A DNA stretch of 64,000 bases from Pseudaquidulcibacter saccharophilus (lineage in GTDB: Bacteria; Pseudomonadota; Alphaproteobacteria; Caulobacterales; Aquidulcibacteraceae), in NCBI RefSeq assembly GCF_019455445.1, contig NZ_JAHWUS010000002.1:124001-188000 (forward strand). The letters are read 5' to 3'. The translations under genes and the position numbers were made by a program. Positions 18,058 through 26,548 of the stretch are shown one piece after another; the stretch's first letter is position 1; each line of letters opens with the position of its first letter. Under the pieces are notes generated by a model that was not told where the DNA came from, made no database searches, and was given only the letters and a program-made list of their open reading frames with translations.

Positions 18058-18924
18058 ATGTTTCTTGCTATTGGTATTGTAATAGTTTTTGTAATGATTT
18101 TTGGTGGCTACCTTTTGGGTGGTGGACACCTTGAGGCTGTTATCGAGGCTGCTCCGACAGAATTGATCGTTATCCTTGGTGGCGCAATTGGTGCGATGGT
18201 TATTGGTAACTCGCTTGATACATTAAAAGGTGTTGGTGGTGGCTTTGCTAAAATTGCTGCTGGTCCAAAGTGGAAAAAGCAAGATTATACTGATTTATTA
18301 TTGCTATTATTCTCACTTACCAAATTAATGAAGTCAAAAGGGGTTGTGGCATTAGAGGCGCATATCGAAAAACCTTCAGAAAGCGCAATTTTTTCCCGTT
18401 ACCCAAAAATCCTTAAAGACCACCATTCGGTTCATTTTATCTGTGATACCTTACGTATGATGACCATGAACCTTGATGATCCGCATCAGGTCGAAGCCAA
18501 TATGGAAAAACAATTAGAAAAACATCATCATGAGGCACATCTTCCGTCACATGCTTTGCAAAACATGGCGGATGGTCTTCCTGCACTTGGTATCGTTGCG
18601 GCGGTTTTGGGTATTGTTAAAACAATGGGCGCAATTACCGAGCCACCAGCAATTCTTGGTACAATGATTGGTCACGCGTTGGTAGGTACGTTTTTGGGCG
18701 TGTTCTTGGCGTATGGTTTGATTGCCCCAATGGCGGCAAGACTTGGACAAATCGTTGATGAAGAACATCAGTTTTATGTGATTATTATGGATGTATTGGT
18801 TGCCCACCTGCATGGCAATGCGGCACAGGTTTCAGCAGAAATTGGGCGTGGTTCTGTGCCATCTTCTATCCAACCTTCTTTTGCTGTTCTTGAAGAAGCG
18901 ATAGGCAATCTACCAAACGATTGA
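18058..18924 (+). CDS. motA: Flagellar motor stator protein MotA
   Basis: 288 residues. Inner-membrane proton-channel subunit of the flagellar stator, which needs MotB as partner. Four membrane segments: two near the N-terminus, two near 175-225. The conserved LPALGIVAAVLGIVKTMG block in TM3 contains the essential proline, and the cytoplasmic loop carries the charged residues that meet FliG. No motB or other flagellar gene is nearby in this window. A strong terminator follows, so it is a monocistronic unit on its 3' side. Confidence 0.94.
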   Translation: MFLAIGIVIVFVMIFGGYLLGGGHLEAVIEAAPTELIVILGGAIGAMVIGNSLDTLKGVGGGFAKIAAGPKWKKQDYTDLLLLLFSLTKLMKSKGVVALEAHIEKPSESAIFSRYPKILKDHHSVHFICDTLRMMTMNLDDPHQVEANMEKQLEKHHHEAHLPSHALQNMADGLPALGIVAAVLGIVKTMGAITEPPAILGTMIGHALVGTFLGVFLAYGLIAPMAARLGQIVDEEHQFYVIIMDVLVAHLHGNAAQVSAEIGRGSVPSSIQPSFAVLEEAIGNLPND

Positions 18925-18949
18925 TTCTAGTTTTAATATTATTCGTAAG

Positions 18950-18982
18950 GCCGCATCTATTTATTATGGATGCGGCTTTTTT
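18950..18982 (+). terminator. Rho-independent terminator of motA
   Basis: Perfect 8-bp stem GCCGCATC (18950-18957) with GATGCGGC (18969-18976), followed by six T. Lies 25 bp after the motA stop. Confidence 0.92.
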
Positions 18983-19413
18983 ATTTGATTTGTCGATTCT
19001 GTAATATTGGCGCTTTTTTAGATATAAATTCTGATTACGCTTAATTATTAGGCGAATTACTGCAAAATTTTCATTTAATATGTGGCATTTTTGCAAACTC
19101 TATTCTTTGCCCATTCTTAGGTTTGTATATATCCTATGCCAATGCATGGTTTAATGCTCTTATGTGTAACCTATTGAAAATAAATATAAAAATTACAATT
19201 TTTTTATCTGGCATCGCTGCATTTTGTCCAAATTCATAATCAGCTATGCCTTAAAACAACGTATTTTCCGTCTTATCTATGCAAAAACGCATAAATACGA
19301 ACACAGAAAAATATGGTTATAGGGCTTGCACGAAATGAAATTTCAGCTAAATCGGCATTAATGCGTGCGTTTCTTATGGGGCTCGCAGAGAAACTTAATT
19401 GAGGATGTTTTCA
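18983..19413. other. 430-bp AT-rich non-coding gap between motA and the Ala-rich lipoprotein
   Basis: No convincing open frame on either strand. The sequence is AT-rich with A and T tracts. It must contain the promoter of the lipoprotein gene, but I cannot assign -35/-10 boxes with confidence. No RNA-gene fold is obvious by eye. Confidence 0.5.
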
Positions 19414-19674
19414 ATGATCGAGCTCAAAAAGCTTTTCGCTGCTACCGCTGTTGTAGCTCTTCTTGGTGTTGCTGCTTGTGGCAAACCTGCTGAACCTGCT
19501 GCTGAAGCTGCTAACGCTGCTGACAATGCTGTAGACGCTGCTGCTAACGCAACTGACGTTGCTGCTGACGCTGCTGCTAACGCTACTGACGCTGCTGCTG
19601 CTGCTGCTACTAACGCTGCTGACGTTGCAACTGATGCTGCTGCTAATGCGGTTGACGCTGCTGCTAAACACTAA
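19414..19674 (+). CDS. Ala-rich lipoprotein with 11-residue (hendecad) repeats
   Basis: 86 residues. Signal peptide with a lipobox-like LLGVAAC (Cys22), then a short linker (GKPAEPAAEAANAA) and four exact-length 11-residue repeats beginning with Asp (DNAVDAAANAT, DVAADAAANAT, DAAAAAATNAA, DVATDAAANAV) plus a partial fifth. Eleven-residue periodicity gives three helical turns and suits a right-handed coiled coil or surface-lying amphipathic helix. The protein is probably an abundant envelope lipoprotein, a loose analogue of Lpp; function unknown. Start ATG 19414 has GAGGA eight bases upstream. It has its own terminator and a long 5' gap. Confidence 0.85.
   Translation: MIELKKLFAATAVVALLGVAACGKPAEPAAEAANAADNAVDAAANATDVAADAAANATDAAAAAATNAADVATDAAANAVDAAAKH
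19522..19671 (+). repeat. 33-bp in-frame tandem repeats in the lipoprotein gene
   Basis: Four full copies begin at GAC codons 19522, 19555, 19588 and 19621, with a partial fifth at 19654. Each encodes 11 residues. The DNA is dominated by GCT alanine codons, a strong codon bias relative to neighbours. Copy number could vary between strains by slippage. Confidence 0.85.
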
Positions 19675-19695
19675 TTTTTAGCAGATTAGTTTTAC

Positions 19696-19725
19696 AAGGC
19701 CGCTCCTTAACAGGGCGGCCTTTTT
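19696..19725 (+). terminator. Rho-independent terminator of the Ala-rich lipoprotein gene
   Basis: Stem AAGGCCGC (19696-19703) pairs with GCGGCCTT (19715-19722) and is followed by a T run to 19725. Lies about 20 bp past the stop codon. Confidence 0.92.
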
Positions 19726-19769
19726 CATTTAATAATACATTCTATCATATTGCTGTGATGGAGGATAAA

Positions 19770-21527
19770 ATGGGCGATGGGCGGCGTTCTGAAGAGACCA
19801 AGATTGTTTTTGATGAAAACAATATACCAGTGTCTTTGGAATATGATGATCCATTTTATTCAAAAGCCGATGGTTTTTTGGAAACCGAGGCTGTTTTTCT
19901 TAAGCCGTGCAATATCCCCGAAGCATTCACACAAAAGAACGGGTTTGTAATTGCCGAAACCGGCTTTGGAACTGGTTTAAATTTTCTAGTTACCCTTAAA
20001 AAATGGATTGAAACGCCTAATAAGCGCGGTGTCCTCCATTTTATTAGCTTTGAAAAGCATATTATGCCGCTGGAAATTGCCCGTGCTGCGCATTCCAATT
20101 GGCCAGAAATTGACGAACTTTCTAGGAAACTAACTGCTAAATTCCCAAAAGCTATGAAGGGTGTGCAGCGTATTTGGTTTGATGAATATAATGTCGCGCT
20201 TACATTGGTGGTTGGCGATATTGATGACACAATCAAAGAAATGAATTTCAAGGCCGATGCTTGGTTCCTTGACGGTTTTGCACCGGCAAGAAATCCTAAA
20301 ATGTGGTCAATGCATCTTTTTAATGAAATAAGACGCCTTTCTAAACCTGATGTAAAAATTGGAACTTATAGCGTTGCAAGGATTATCCGCGATAATCTTG
20401 ATGCCGCAGGGTTTAAACACGCGAAACGTGAAGGTTTTGCCAATAAACGTGAACGCCTAGAGGCATGGTTAGAAGGTGAAGAAGAGCCCGAAAAGTCAAT
20501 CCAAAAAGTTGCGATTATCGGCGGCGGTATTGCAGGGGCTTGTTTATATAATGCCTTTAAAAAACGCGGTATCAATGCGGATGTTTTCGATGATGACCCC
20601 GAACATATTGCGAAGGCAAGCGGCAATTATGCCGGCCTTATAATGCCACGCATAGATCGGCAGCCAACAACACAAGCATGTTTTTTTACAAACTCATTTA
20701 TTTATGCCCATTTCTTTTATCAGAATATGCCGGAAGAAGCTTTTGTTCCGCTTGAAATAAATGAATACCCAAAGGCAGAGCGTGATTTTCAAAAACTTGA
20801 AATGTTTAAAGGTTTACCACCTTTGCCAGACGATGTTTTGGGTTTTGGTGATGATTATTTTATTCACCGCGCGGGTGGTAAAATTATGCCGCAAAAAATC
20901 CTTAAAGAACTGTTCCAAGATGCTGTAATAATTAATAAAAAAATCAATCATATTGAATTTGACAATGATAAATACACATTATCTTCTTCTGATGAAAAAT
21001 ATCAAAATTATGATTATGTGATTATTGCTAATGGCACTGGTGTCAATGAATTTGATAGCATTGAATTCCCAGTCGGTGGCAAGGCTGGTGTCGTAAGTAT
21101 TTCACCGCATAATTATGAAATTACAATCCCCAAAGCCGGTAAAGGTTATTGCCTTGAACACGAGGGTAACACAATTTTTGGGGCAACTTTTGATGCCATT
21201 GAACTTGGCGATGGTCCAGAAATTACAAATACGCATCATCAACGCAATCATCGTGTTTTGTCTGAATTTGCGCCGGAGCTTGCCGAAAAAATCGGTTTTA
21301 ACGACTTAAAAGGGCGGGCATCGGTTCGGGTTGTATCCAAAGATAAACTGCCGATTGCAGGGCAAATTGACGGCGGGATTTATGCGCTTGGTGCGCTTGG
21401 GTCACGTGGGTTTTCAACCGCACCAATTCTGGCTGAGACTATTGTAAGTGAAATTGTTGAAGAGCCTGTGCCATTTTTCAAAGAAATAAGGGCATTAACC
21501 GAAGCGCACCGTTTTAAGGTGCAGTGA
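19770..21527 (+). CDS. mnmC: Bifunctional tRNA mnm5s2U biosynthesis protein MnmC
   Basis: 585 residues. Completes the wobble modification mnm5s2U34 in certain tRNAs. N-terminal SAM methyltransferase domain (MnmC2; GFGTGLNFL and WFLDGFAPARNPKMW visible) and C-terminal FAD oxidoreductase (MnmC1; VAIIGGGIAGACLYNAF begins near residue 255, with YALGALGSRGFSTAPI near the end). Domain order and length match E. coli MnmC. Start ATG 19770 has GGAGG five bases upstream; an ATG 12 bases earlier lacks an SD. Confidence 0.94.
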   Translation: MGDGRRSEETKIVFDENNIPVSLEYDDPFYSKADGFLETEAVFLKPCNIPEAFTQKNGFVIAETGFGTGLNFLVTLKKWIETPNKRGVLHFISFEKHIMPLEIARAAHSNWPEIDELSRKLTAKFPKAMKGVQRIWFDEYNVALTLVVGDIDDTIKEMNFKADAWFLDGFAPARNPKMWSMHLFNEIRRLSKPDVKIGTYSVARIIRDNLDAAGFKHAKREGFANKRERLEAWLEGEEEPEKSIQKVAIIGGGIAGACLYNAFKKRGINADVFDDDPEHIAKASGNYAGLIMPRIDRQPTTQACFFTNSFIYAHFFYQNMPEEAFVPLEINEYPKAERDFQKLEMFKGLPPLPDDVLGFGDDYFIHRAGGKIMPQKILKELFQDAVIINKKINHIEFDNDKYTLSSSDEKYQNYDYVIIANGTGVNEFDSIEFPVGGKAGVVSISPHNYEITIPKAGKGYCLEHEGNTIFGATFDAIELGDGPEITNTHHQRNHRVLSEFAPELAEKIGFNDLKGRASVRVVSKDKLPIAGQIDGGIYALGALGSRGFSTAPILAETIVSEIVEEPVPFFKEIRALTEAHRFKVQ

Positions 21528-21567
21528 TATAAATCCAATTTAAACCAATTTGCGCTATTATCCGCCT

Positions 21568-22371
21568 ATGAATAATAGCACAATTGAAACCGAATACCCC
21601 GAAGATACGTTATTGCTTGACCGCCGTGGTGAAAACCGCGTCGTTGAATTTATGGGGATTAATTTTGCCCCAATTGATGATAGCGTTTTATTAAACCGAA
21701 TTCTTGAGCATATTAAAAACCAAGAAAACTTCGGGTATTTCGTAAATCCTAATGTTGATGTTGTGGTGAAAACCCATGCCAACCCCTTATGGCAAAAGCT
21801 TATTAATGAAGCGTGGTTGTGTGTTTCCGATAGTCGTATTTTGGAATTATTGGCAAAATTCTCTGGAATTACACTTCCCGCGTGTCCGGGTTCTTCCTTG
21901 GTTGAGAATATTTTTGAAAATGTTTTAGAGCCAGATGAAGTGGTCAATATTGTCGGTGGCGATTCCGAGCTTGTTGAAATTGTAAAGCAAAAATACGGCC
22001 TCAAAAATGTGAATTTTTATGAGCCACCAATGGGTTTAAAAGATAAGCCCGATGAAATTGAAAAATGTGCAAAGTTTTTATTTGAAAATCCGGCGCGGTT
22101 TCATTTCTTATGTGTTGGTAACCCGCAACAAATGATGGTTGCCAATGCAGCCCTAAAATATAAAGGGATGAAGGGGGTTGCGCTTTGTGTTGGTGCTTCT
22201 TTGGACTTTATTGGCGGTCGTACAAAGAGAGCGCCTGAATTGCTGCAAAGACTTCGTCTTGAATGGCTGTTTAGACTGCTTTCAGAGCCAAAAAGACTTT
22301 GGCGTCGCTATTTGGTTGAAGGTCCTGCAATATTCAAAATTTGGCTTGATTGGCGCGCATCGCGGAAATAG
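21568..22371 (+). CDS. WecG/TagA/CpsF-family glycosyltransferase
   Basis: 267 residues. Transfers a sugar (ManNAc-type in characterised members) to a lipid-linked acceptor during surface polysaccharide synthesis at the inner face of the membrane. Family features: YFVNPNVDVVVKTHANP, VSDSRILELLAKF, FLCVGNPQQMMVA, CVGASLDFIGGRTKRAPE and RLRLEWLFRLLSEPKRLWRRY. Sugar and acceptor are unknown. ATG 21568 has no strong SD. It lies 40 bp after mnmC and is followed by a membrane-anchored unknown, but no larger polysaccharide cluster is visible. Confidence 0.92.
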   Translation: MNNSTIETEYPEDTLLLDRRGENRVVEFMGINFAPIDDSVLLNRILEHIKNQENFGYFVNPNVDVVVKTHANPLWQKLINEAWLCVSDSRILELLAKFSGITLPACPGSSLVENIFENVLEPDEVVNIVGGDSELVEIVKQKYGLKNVNFYEPPMGLKDKPDEIEKCAKFLFENPARFHFLCVGNPQQMMVANAALKYKGMKGVALCVGASLDFIGGRTKRAPELLQRLRLEWLFRLLSEPKRLWRRYLVEGPAIFKIWLDWRASRK

Positions 22372-22419
22372 AAGATAATTTTTCTTGCATTCAAGTGATT
22401 TGGCGGGCATTTAGAATTT

Positions 22420-22980
22420 ATGCGTGCAAGAGTCTTTTTTCCATTAGTTTTATTATTGGCATTGGCATTAATTTCTTATGCCTTGTCACCGCTTTATTTA
22501 AAAAAGCCTGCTACTGGCCAAAATTATACGCATTCAAAAGTCGGTCTATATCTTGATGGCAATAATCTAAATAACATCATTGAATATGATAAAAAGAACT
22601 TTGCCGTTTCATTAGCGCCGGGGACGGCATCACCACAGGCTGGACCACGTTTCATTGCAAAAGCAAAGAGTGATGGTAGCGCGGGCGTTATATTTAATTT
22701 ACCGCCATCATTGGTTGCCGAGCTGTCGCAAAAGCCGGCACGCGCAATAATTTTAAATTATCAACCAATTGGCACTGCGCCGGCTGGCTTTGTTAAATTC
22801 ACCTTTATTGATGATAAAAATAGTGCCCAAAGTTTTGAAGTAACCAATCCAAAAGGCAATAAATTTTCGCGCTTTAGCTTTATTGGCGAGCGGAAAGTTA
22901 TAAAGCAAATAGTTATCAATCCTGCTCTTGAAGGTGATAATCATGGCATCGAGCTTATGGCGGTCGTGATTGAAAATTAA
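22420..22980 (+). CDS. Membrane-anchored protein of unknown function
   Basis: 186 residues. One N-terminal hydrophobic segment (VFFPLVLLLALALISYAL) without a clear cleavage site, so probably a periplasmic domain held by a membrane anchor. The rest is predicted beta-rich (ISPGTASPQAGPR-like turns, KFTFIDDKNS), like a carbohydrate-binding or jelly-roll domain, but I recognise no motif. Follows the glycosyltransferase by 48 bp, so a role in surface polysaccharide is possible by context only. Confidence 0.72.
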   Translation: MRARVFFPLVLLLALALISYALSPLYLKKPATGQNYTHSKVGLYLDGNNLNNIIEYDKKNFAVSLAPGTASPQAGPRFIAKAKSDGSAGVIFNLPPSLVAELSQKPARAIILNYQPIGTAPAGFVKFTFIDDKNSAQSFEVTNPKGNKFSRFSFIGERKVIKQIVINPALEGDNHGIELMAVVIEN

Positions 22981-23069
22981 TCACTTAAACTATTTGTATT
23001 GTTACAAATCATTATAATCTCTGCTCATATTTTGCCACATTATTGTTAAAATATAGAGATTAATGCATA

Positions 23070-24551
23070 ATGGAAAAGATGATGAATAAAAAACTTATGT
23101 TTGCGGTTTCTTCAATGGTTATTGCGGCAGGGATTACATTTGCTGCCTGCGCCCAAGATACGCCGCCACCTTATGCACCACCGGCCTTTGCGACCTCTGG
23201 GGATGATACTTTTGATAAATGGCGGCTTGATTTTGTGTCACGCGCTGTGAATATCGACCGTAAAGATCCAAAAATTATTGAGGAGATGCTTACAGGGCTT
23301 ACCCCAAGCAGTACCGTAAATAAATTAAACAATAACCAGCCGGAAGTTTTAAAACCAATCGGTGATTATGTGGCATCCGCAGTTTCGCAAGCACGTATTA
23401 ATGATGGTCGCGCTAATTATCTGGCAAAGACCCCAATTTTAAGCGAGCTTGCGTCTAAATACGGGGTCCCGCTTGAGGTTGCAGTTGCCATTTGGGGCAT
23501 GGAAACTTCGTATGGCGCCAATAAAGGTTCAACCGATGTTGTGCGTGCCCTTGCCACGCTTGCCTATGATGGGCGCCGTAAAGATTTGGGCGAAAATGAA
23601 TTGTTGGCGGTTGCCGATATTTTAAAGAATAATGATGCAACACGGGAAATGTTAATTGGCTCATGGGCTGGTGCAATGGGGCATACGCAATTCATGCCTT
23701 CATCATATCTTAAATGGGCCATTGATGGTGATAACGACGGCAAACGTAATATTTGGGGGGACGATAATGATGCCCTTGCGTCAACTATAAATTATCTTGC
23801 CTCTGTTGGCTGGAAAGCAGGCGAACCATGGGGCAAAGAAGTCAATTTAAAAGACGGTTTTGACTATTCACTTGCTGATGGAACATTTCATTCAATTGAA
23901 TATTGGCGCCAAAATGGTGTGACCGATGTTTGGGTATCTGATGGCTGGCAATGCACAGGCAGCACCAATCCATCATGCGGTAATGGGGTTATGAAAACCA
24001 CCGAAGTTCCCGCAAATTGGCAGGCATATCTTCTTGTTCCGGCGGGCGCACACGGGCCAAAATTTTTGGTTGGCGTGAATTATAAAGCCATAAAGCATTA
24101 TAATAATTCTGATTCATATGCGCTTTCGGTTGGTCTTCTTGCCGATCAGATTTCTGGCAAAGCCAAACTATCTTCAAGTTTTGCCAATGCAGACCCGCTT
24201 GTAACCCGTACGCAGGCAAAGGAATTGCAATTATTATTGACCAATCTTGGTTATGATGTTGGCGTGATTGATGGTGCACCAGGTGCCAAGACAAGAGTGG
24301 CACTGCAAAACTTCCAAAAATCGCATAATATGGTTGCCGATGGCTATCCTTCACAGATTGCATTGCAAAGCATAAAGGCCGCAACCGGAATGTTTAGTTC
24401 GGATGCATTACCGGATGATATGTCGCAAAATTCTGTTGATACATTGCCAACCGATGCCAGTGGAAATCCAGTTCCAATTCGTATGTTTGGACCACCAAAA
24501 ACACCTGAAAAAACAACGCCTTCAAAGAATAACTTAAATAAAACCAAATGA
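23070..24551 (+). CDS. Lytic murein transglycosylase, MltB type, with peptidoglycan-binding domain
   Basis: 493 residues. Cleaves the glycan strand of peptidoglycan with formation of 1,6-anhydro-MurNAc ends in the periplasm. N-terminal signal peptide ending TFAACAQ. SLT_2/MltB catalytic domain (about 35-345) with catalytic Glu145 in WGMETSYG and GSWAGAMGHTQFMPSSY. C-terminal PG_binding_1 domain (about 380-440; LGYDVGVIDGAPG). Pro/Thr/Asn-rich tail. An insertion with two Cys (GWQCTGSTNPSCGNG) lies late in the catalytic domain. A shorter paralogue lies at 53216-54442. Confidence 0.92.
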   Translation: MEKMMNKKLMFAVSSMVIAAGITFAACAQDTPPPYAPPAFATSGDDTFDKWRLDFVSRAVNIDRKDPKIIEEMLTGLTPSSTVNKLNNNQPEVLKPIGDYVASAVSQARINDGRANYLAKTPILSELASKYGVPLEVAVAIWGMETSYGANKGSTDVVRALATLAYDGRRKDLGENELLAVADILKNNDATREMLIGSWAGAMGHTQFMPSSYLKWAIDGDNDGKRNIWGDDNDALASTINYLASVGWKAGEPWGKEVNLKDGFDYSLADGTFHSIEYWRQNGVTDVWVSDGWQCTGSTNPSCGNGVMKTTEVPANWQAYLLVPAGAHGPKFLVGVNYKAIKHYNNSDSYALSVGLLADQISGKAKLSSSFANADPLVTRTQAKELQLLLTNLGYDVGVIDGAPGAKTRVALQNFQKSHNMVADGYPSQIALQSIKAATGMFSSDALPDDMSQNSVDTLPTDASGNPVPIRMFGPPKTPEKTTPSKNNLNKTK

Positions 24552-24663
24552 AATAAAAAAGTGATTATTTAATTGTGAAAGTTTTGTTATTAGAAGCTTT
24601 GGATTATTGCAAATAGTGCCAATAAAAACTATATATAAAGACTGGCAATTAAAGGAGTTTTAG

Positions 24664-25089
24664 ATGTCATTTGATCCAAAAGAATTATTGAATAAAGTAG
24701 GCGGCAACGATTTGGTTAAAAACATTTCCGATAAAGTTGGTGTTGGCGCTGAACAGGCACAAAATGTTGCCCATGACTTATTGGCAAAGGCGCAAGAAAC
24801 TGGCTCCGGTCTTGTTGATAATGCTGAAGAAGTTGCTGCGAAACTTGGCGTTCCTGTTGAAAAAGTTCAGGAAATTGCAAAAAATCTTGGCGGTACTTTA
24901 CAAGAAAAAGCCGGCGAACTTGGCGAAATGGCAAGTGGTGCATTTGGTGGCGTTCTTGATAAAATCAAAGCAAGCCCACTTGGCGATGCAATGAACAAGC
25001 TTGATAAAGATGGCGATGGCAACCCAATCAATGATATTGTTGATGGTGCAAAAAATGTTATCGGCGGCATCTTTGGCAAAAAAGACTAA
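24664..25089 (+). CDS. Small acidic protein with an EF-hand-like loop, unknown function
   Basis: 141 residues, no signal peptide. Two helical segments resembling tandem YidB/DUF-like helices (ELLNKVGGNDLVKNIS, VAAKLGVPVEKVQEIAKNLG), then a Gly/Ala-rich amphipathic stretch and a DKDGDGNPINDI loop near 115-126 that looks like a calcium-binding EF-hand loop. Ends GGIFGKKD. SD AAAGGAG is strong, so expression may be high. A terminator follows at once. The calcium-binding idea is inference from one loop. Confidence 0.75.
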   Translation: MSFDPKELLNKVGGNDLVKNISDKVGVGAEQAQNVAHDLLAKAQETGSGLVDNAEEVAAKLGVPVEKVQEIAKNLGGTLQEKAGELGEMASGAFGGVLDKIKASPLGDAMNKLDKDGDGNPINDIVDGAKNVIGGIFGKKD

Positions 25090-25099
25090 TTAGTCTTTT
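25080..25099. other. 20-bp perfect palindrome across the stop codon of the EF-hand-like gene
   Basis: AAAAGACTAATTAGTCTTTT is self-complementary and spans the final Asp codon and TAA. It lies 18 bp before the terminator hairpin. It could be an additional transcription-end or mRNA-stability element, or chance in AT-rich DNA. Confidence 0.4.
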
Positions 25100-25116
25100 A
25101 TGAATAGATTTTATTG

Positions 25117-25140
25117 GGGGCGGTTATTCCGCCCCTTTTA
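25117..25140 (+). terminator. Rho-independent terminator of the EF-hand-like gene (overlaps the 3' end of phrB)
   Basis: Stem GGGGCGG (25117-25123) with CCGCCCC (25129-25135), loop TTATT, then TTTTATTTT. The loop and right arm cover the stop and last codons of convergent phrB, so one hairpin serves as 3' end for the + strand gene inside the coding end of phrB. Confidence 0.88.
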
Positions 25141-26548
25141 TTTTGCCATATGCAAAAAGCGTTTTCTCACGTGCCGTTTTATGATTTACTATCGGAAGGG
25201 GATAGGTTTTTCCCATAATAATTCCCGCATTTGATAAGATTTCTTTGGGCGCAGTTGACGGCTCATGTATATATTTATTTGGCAATTTTACTAATTCCGG
25301 CAACCAGCGTTTAATATATTTCCCATCTGCATCAAATTTTTGTGATTGTGTTGTTGGGTTAAAAATCCTGAAATAAGGGGCGGCGTCCATGCCACATCCC
25401 GCAACCCATTGCCATGACGCCGGATTATTGGCGTAATCGGCATCAAGCAAGCAATCCCAAAACCATTGTTCGCCATATTGCCAATCAATCAATAAATCTT
25501 TGACCAAAAAACTTGCCACAATCATACGTACACGGTTGTGCATGTATCCAGTTTGCCATAATTCGCGCATTCCGGCATCAATAATTGGAAAGCCGGTTTG
25601 CCCGCTTTGCCACGCAATAAGCAAATTTTCATCATTATCCCATTCAATCGCCGAAAATTGCTGTTTAATAGGCTTTGTTGCCATATCAGGATAAGCAATT
25701 AACAAATGGTAAGAAAACTCACGCCATGCTAGTTCAGATAGGAATTTTTGATAATTACCAATTGGCGCCCCATGGCATTTTAAATTTACAATATCCCAAA
25801 TTTGCGCAGGGCTTATTTCACCAAATCGCAAATGTGGTGATAGTAGGGATGTGGCCGCCAATGCCGGAAAATCACGACCCTCGGAATAAATATTTATTTT
25901 GCTGTTCAAAAACTTTTCTAATTTTTGAAACGCCGTAACTTCACCAATTTCCCACTCTGCAAAACCCTCTGCCCAATTGGGTTTGGTTGGCAATAATCCC
26001 CAATCGTCAAGATTATCCGATTGTATTCCTCCGGCAAATGGGATGATTTTATCGGGTTTGGCAAATGGTGTTCTTATATGATTTGATTGTTGCAATGCCT
26101 TGAAAAATGGGGTGAAAACCTGAAATGCAGTGCCTTGTTTGTTGGTGATCTTTTCAGGCTCAATTAAAAGATTACCGCCAAAACGCCTAAATTCAATTTC
26201 CGTATTTTGATATTTTTCATGCAGACTTTTTTCAAGTCTTACATCATGTTTTGTATAGCTTCGAGTGCAATATATTGCCTTGGCATTGGTTTTATTTTGT
26301 ATTTCTTCAATGATTTTTTGCGTATCGCCACGCCGTAATATTAGCTTTACACCATGCTTTGCAAAGTCATTGCCAAGCGAATTCAACGAATGATGCAGCC
26401 ACCACAATGATGCACCACCCAATTTAACTTTATCATCAAGAACAAAAACGGGTATCACCGCCGAGTGTTTGGCAGCATGAAGAAGTGCAGGGTGGTCGGT
26501 TAGACGTAATTCATTGCGCAACAGCACAATGCATACTGATTGTGTCAT
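25124..26548 (-). CDS. phrB: Deoxyribodipyrimidine photo-lyase
   Basis: 474 residues. Uses blue light, FAD and an antenna cofactor to reverse cyclobutane pyrimidine dimers. N-terminal photolyase alpha/beta domain (1-130; CIVLLRNELRLTDHPALLHA). C-terminal FAD domain with ISPAQIWDIV, FLSELAWREFSYHLL, WQSGQTGFPIIDAGMREL, TGYMHNRVRMIVASFL, ASWQWVAGCGMDAAPYFRI and FNPTTQSQKFD. All fit class I CPD photolyases. Its ATG shares a base with the stop of yqgE (TGATG), so the pair is translationally coupled. Confidence 0.95.
   Translation of the reverse strand: MTQSVCIVLLRNELRLTDHPALLHAAKHSAVIPVFVLDDKVKLGGASLWWLHHSLNSLGNDFAKHGVKLILRRGDTQKIIEEIQNKTNAKAIYCTRSYTKHDVRLEKSLHEKYQNTEIEFRRFGGNLLIEPEKITNKQGTAFQVFTPFFKALQQSNHIRTPFAKPDKIIPFAGGIQSDNLDDWGLLPTKPNWAEGFAEWEIGEVTAFQKLEKFLNSKINIYSEGRDFPALAATSLLSPHLRFGEISPAQIWDIVNLKCHGAPIGNYQKFLSELAWREFSYHLLIAYPDMATKPIKQQFSAIEWDNDENLLIAWQSGQTGFPIIDAGMRELWQTGYMHNRVRMIVASFLVKDLLIDWQYGEQWFWDCLLDADYANNPASWQWVAGCGMDAAPYFRIFNPTTQSQKFDADGKYIKRWLPELVKLPNKYIHEPSTAPKEILSNAGIIMGKTYPLPIVNHKTAREKTLFAYGKIKGAE

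Noticed and set aside
18000-18060. CtrA-type TTAA-N7-TTAA site upstream of motA
   Set aside because: TTAA motifs are present, but none has the 7-base spacing; TTAA is common in this AT-rich DNA.
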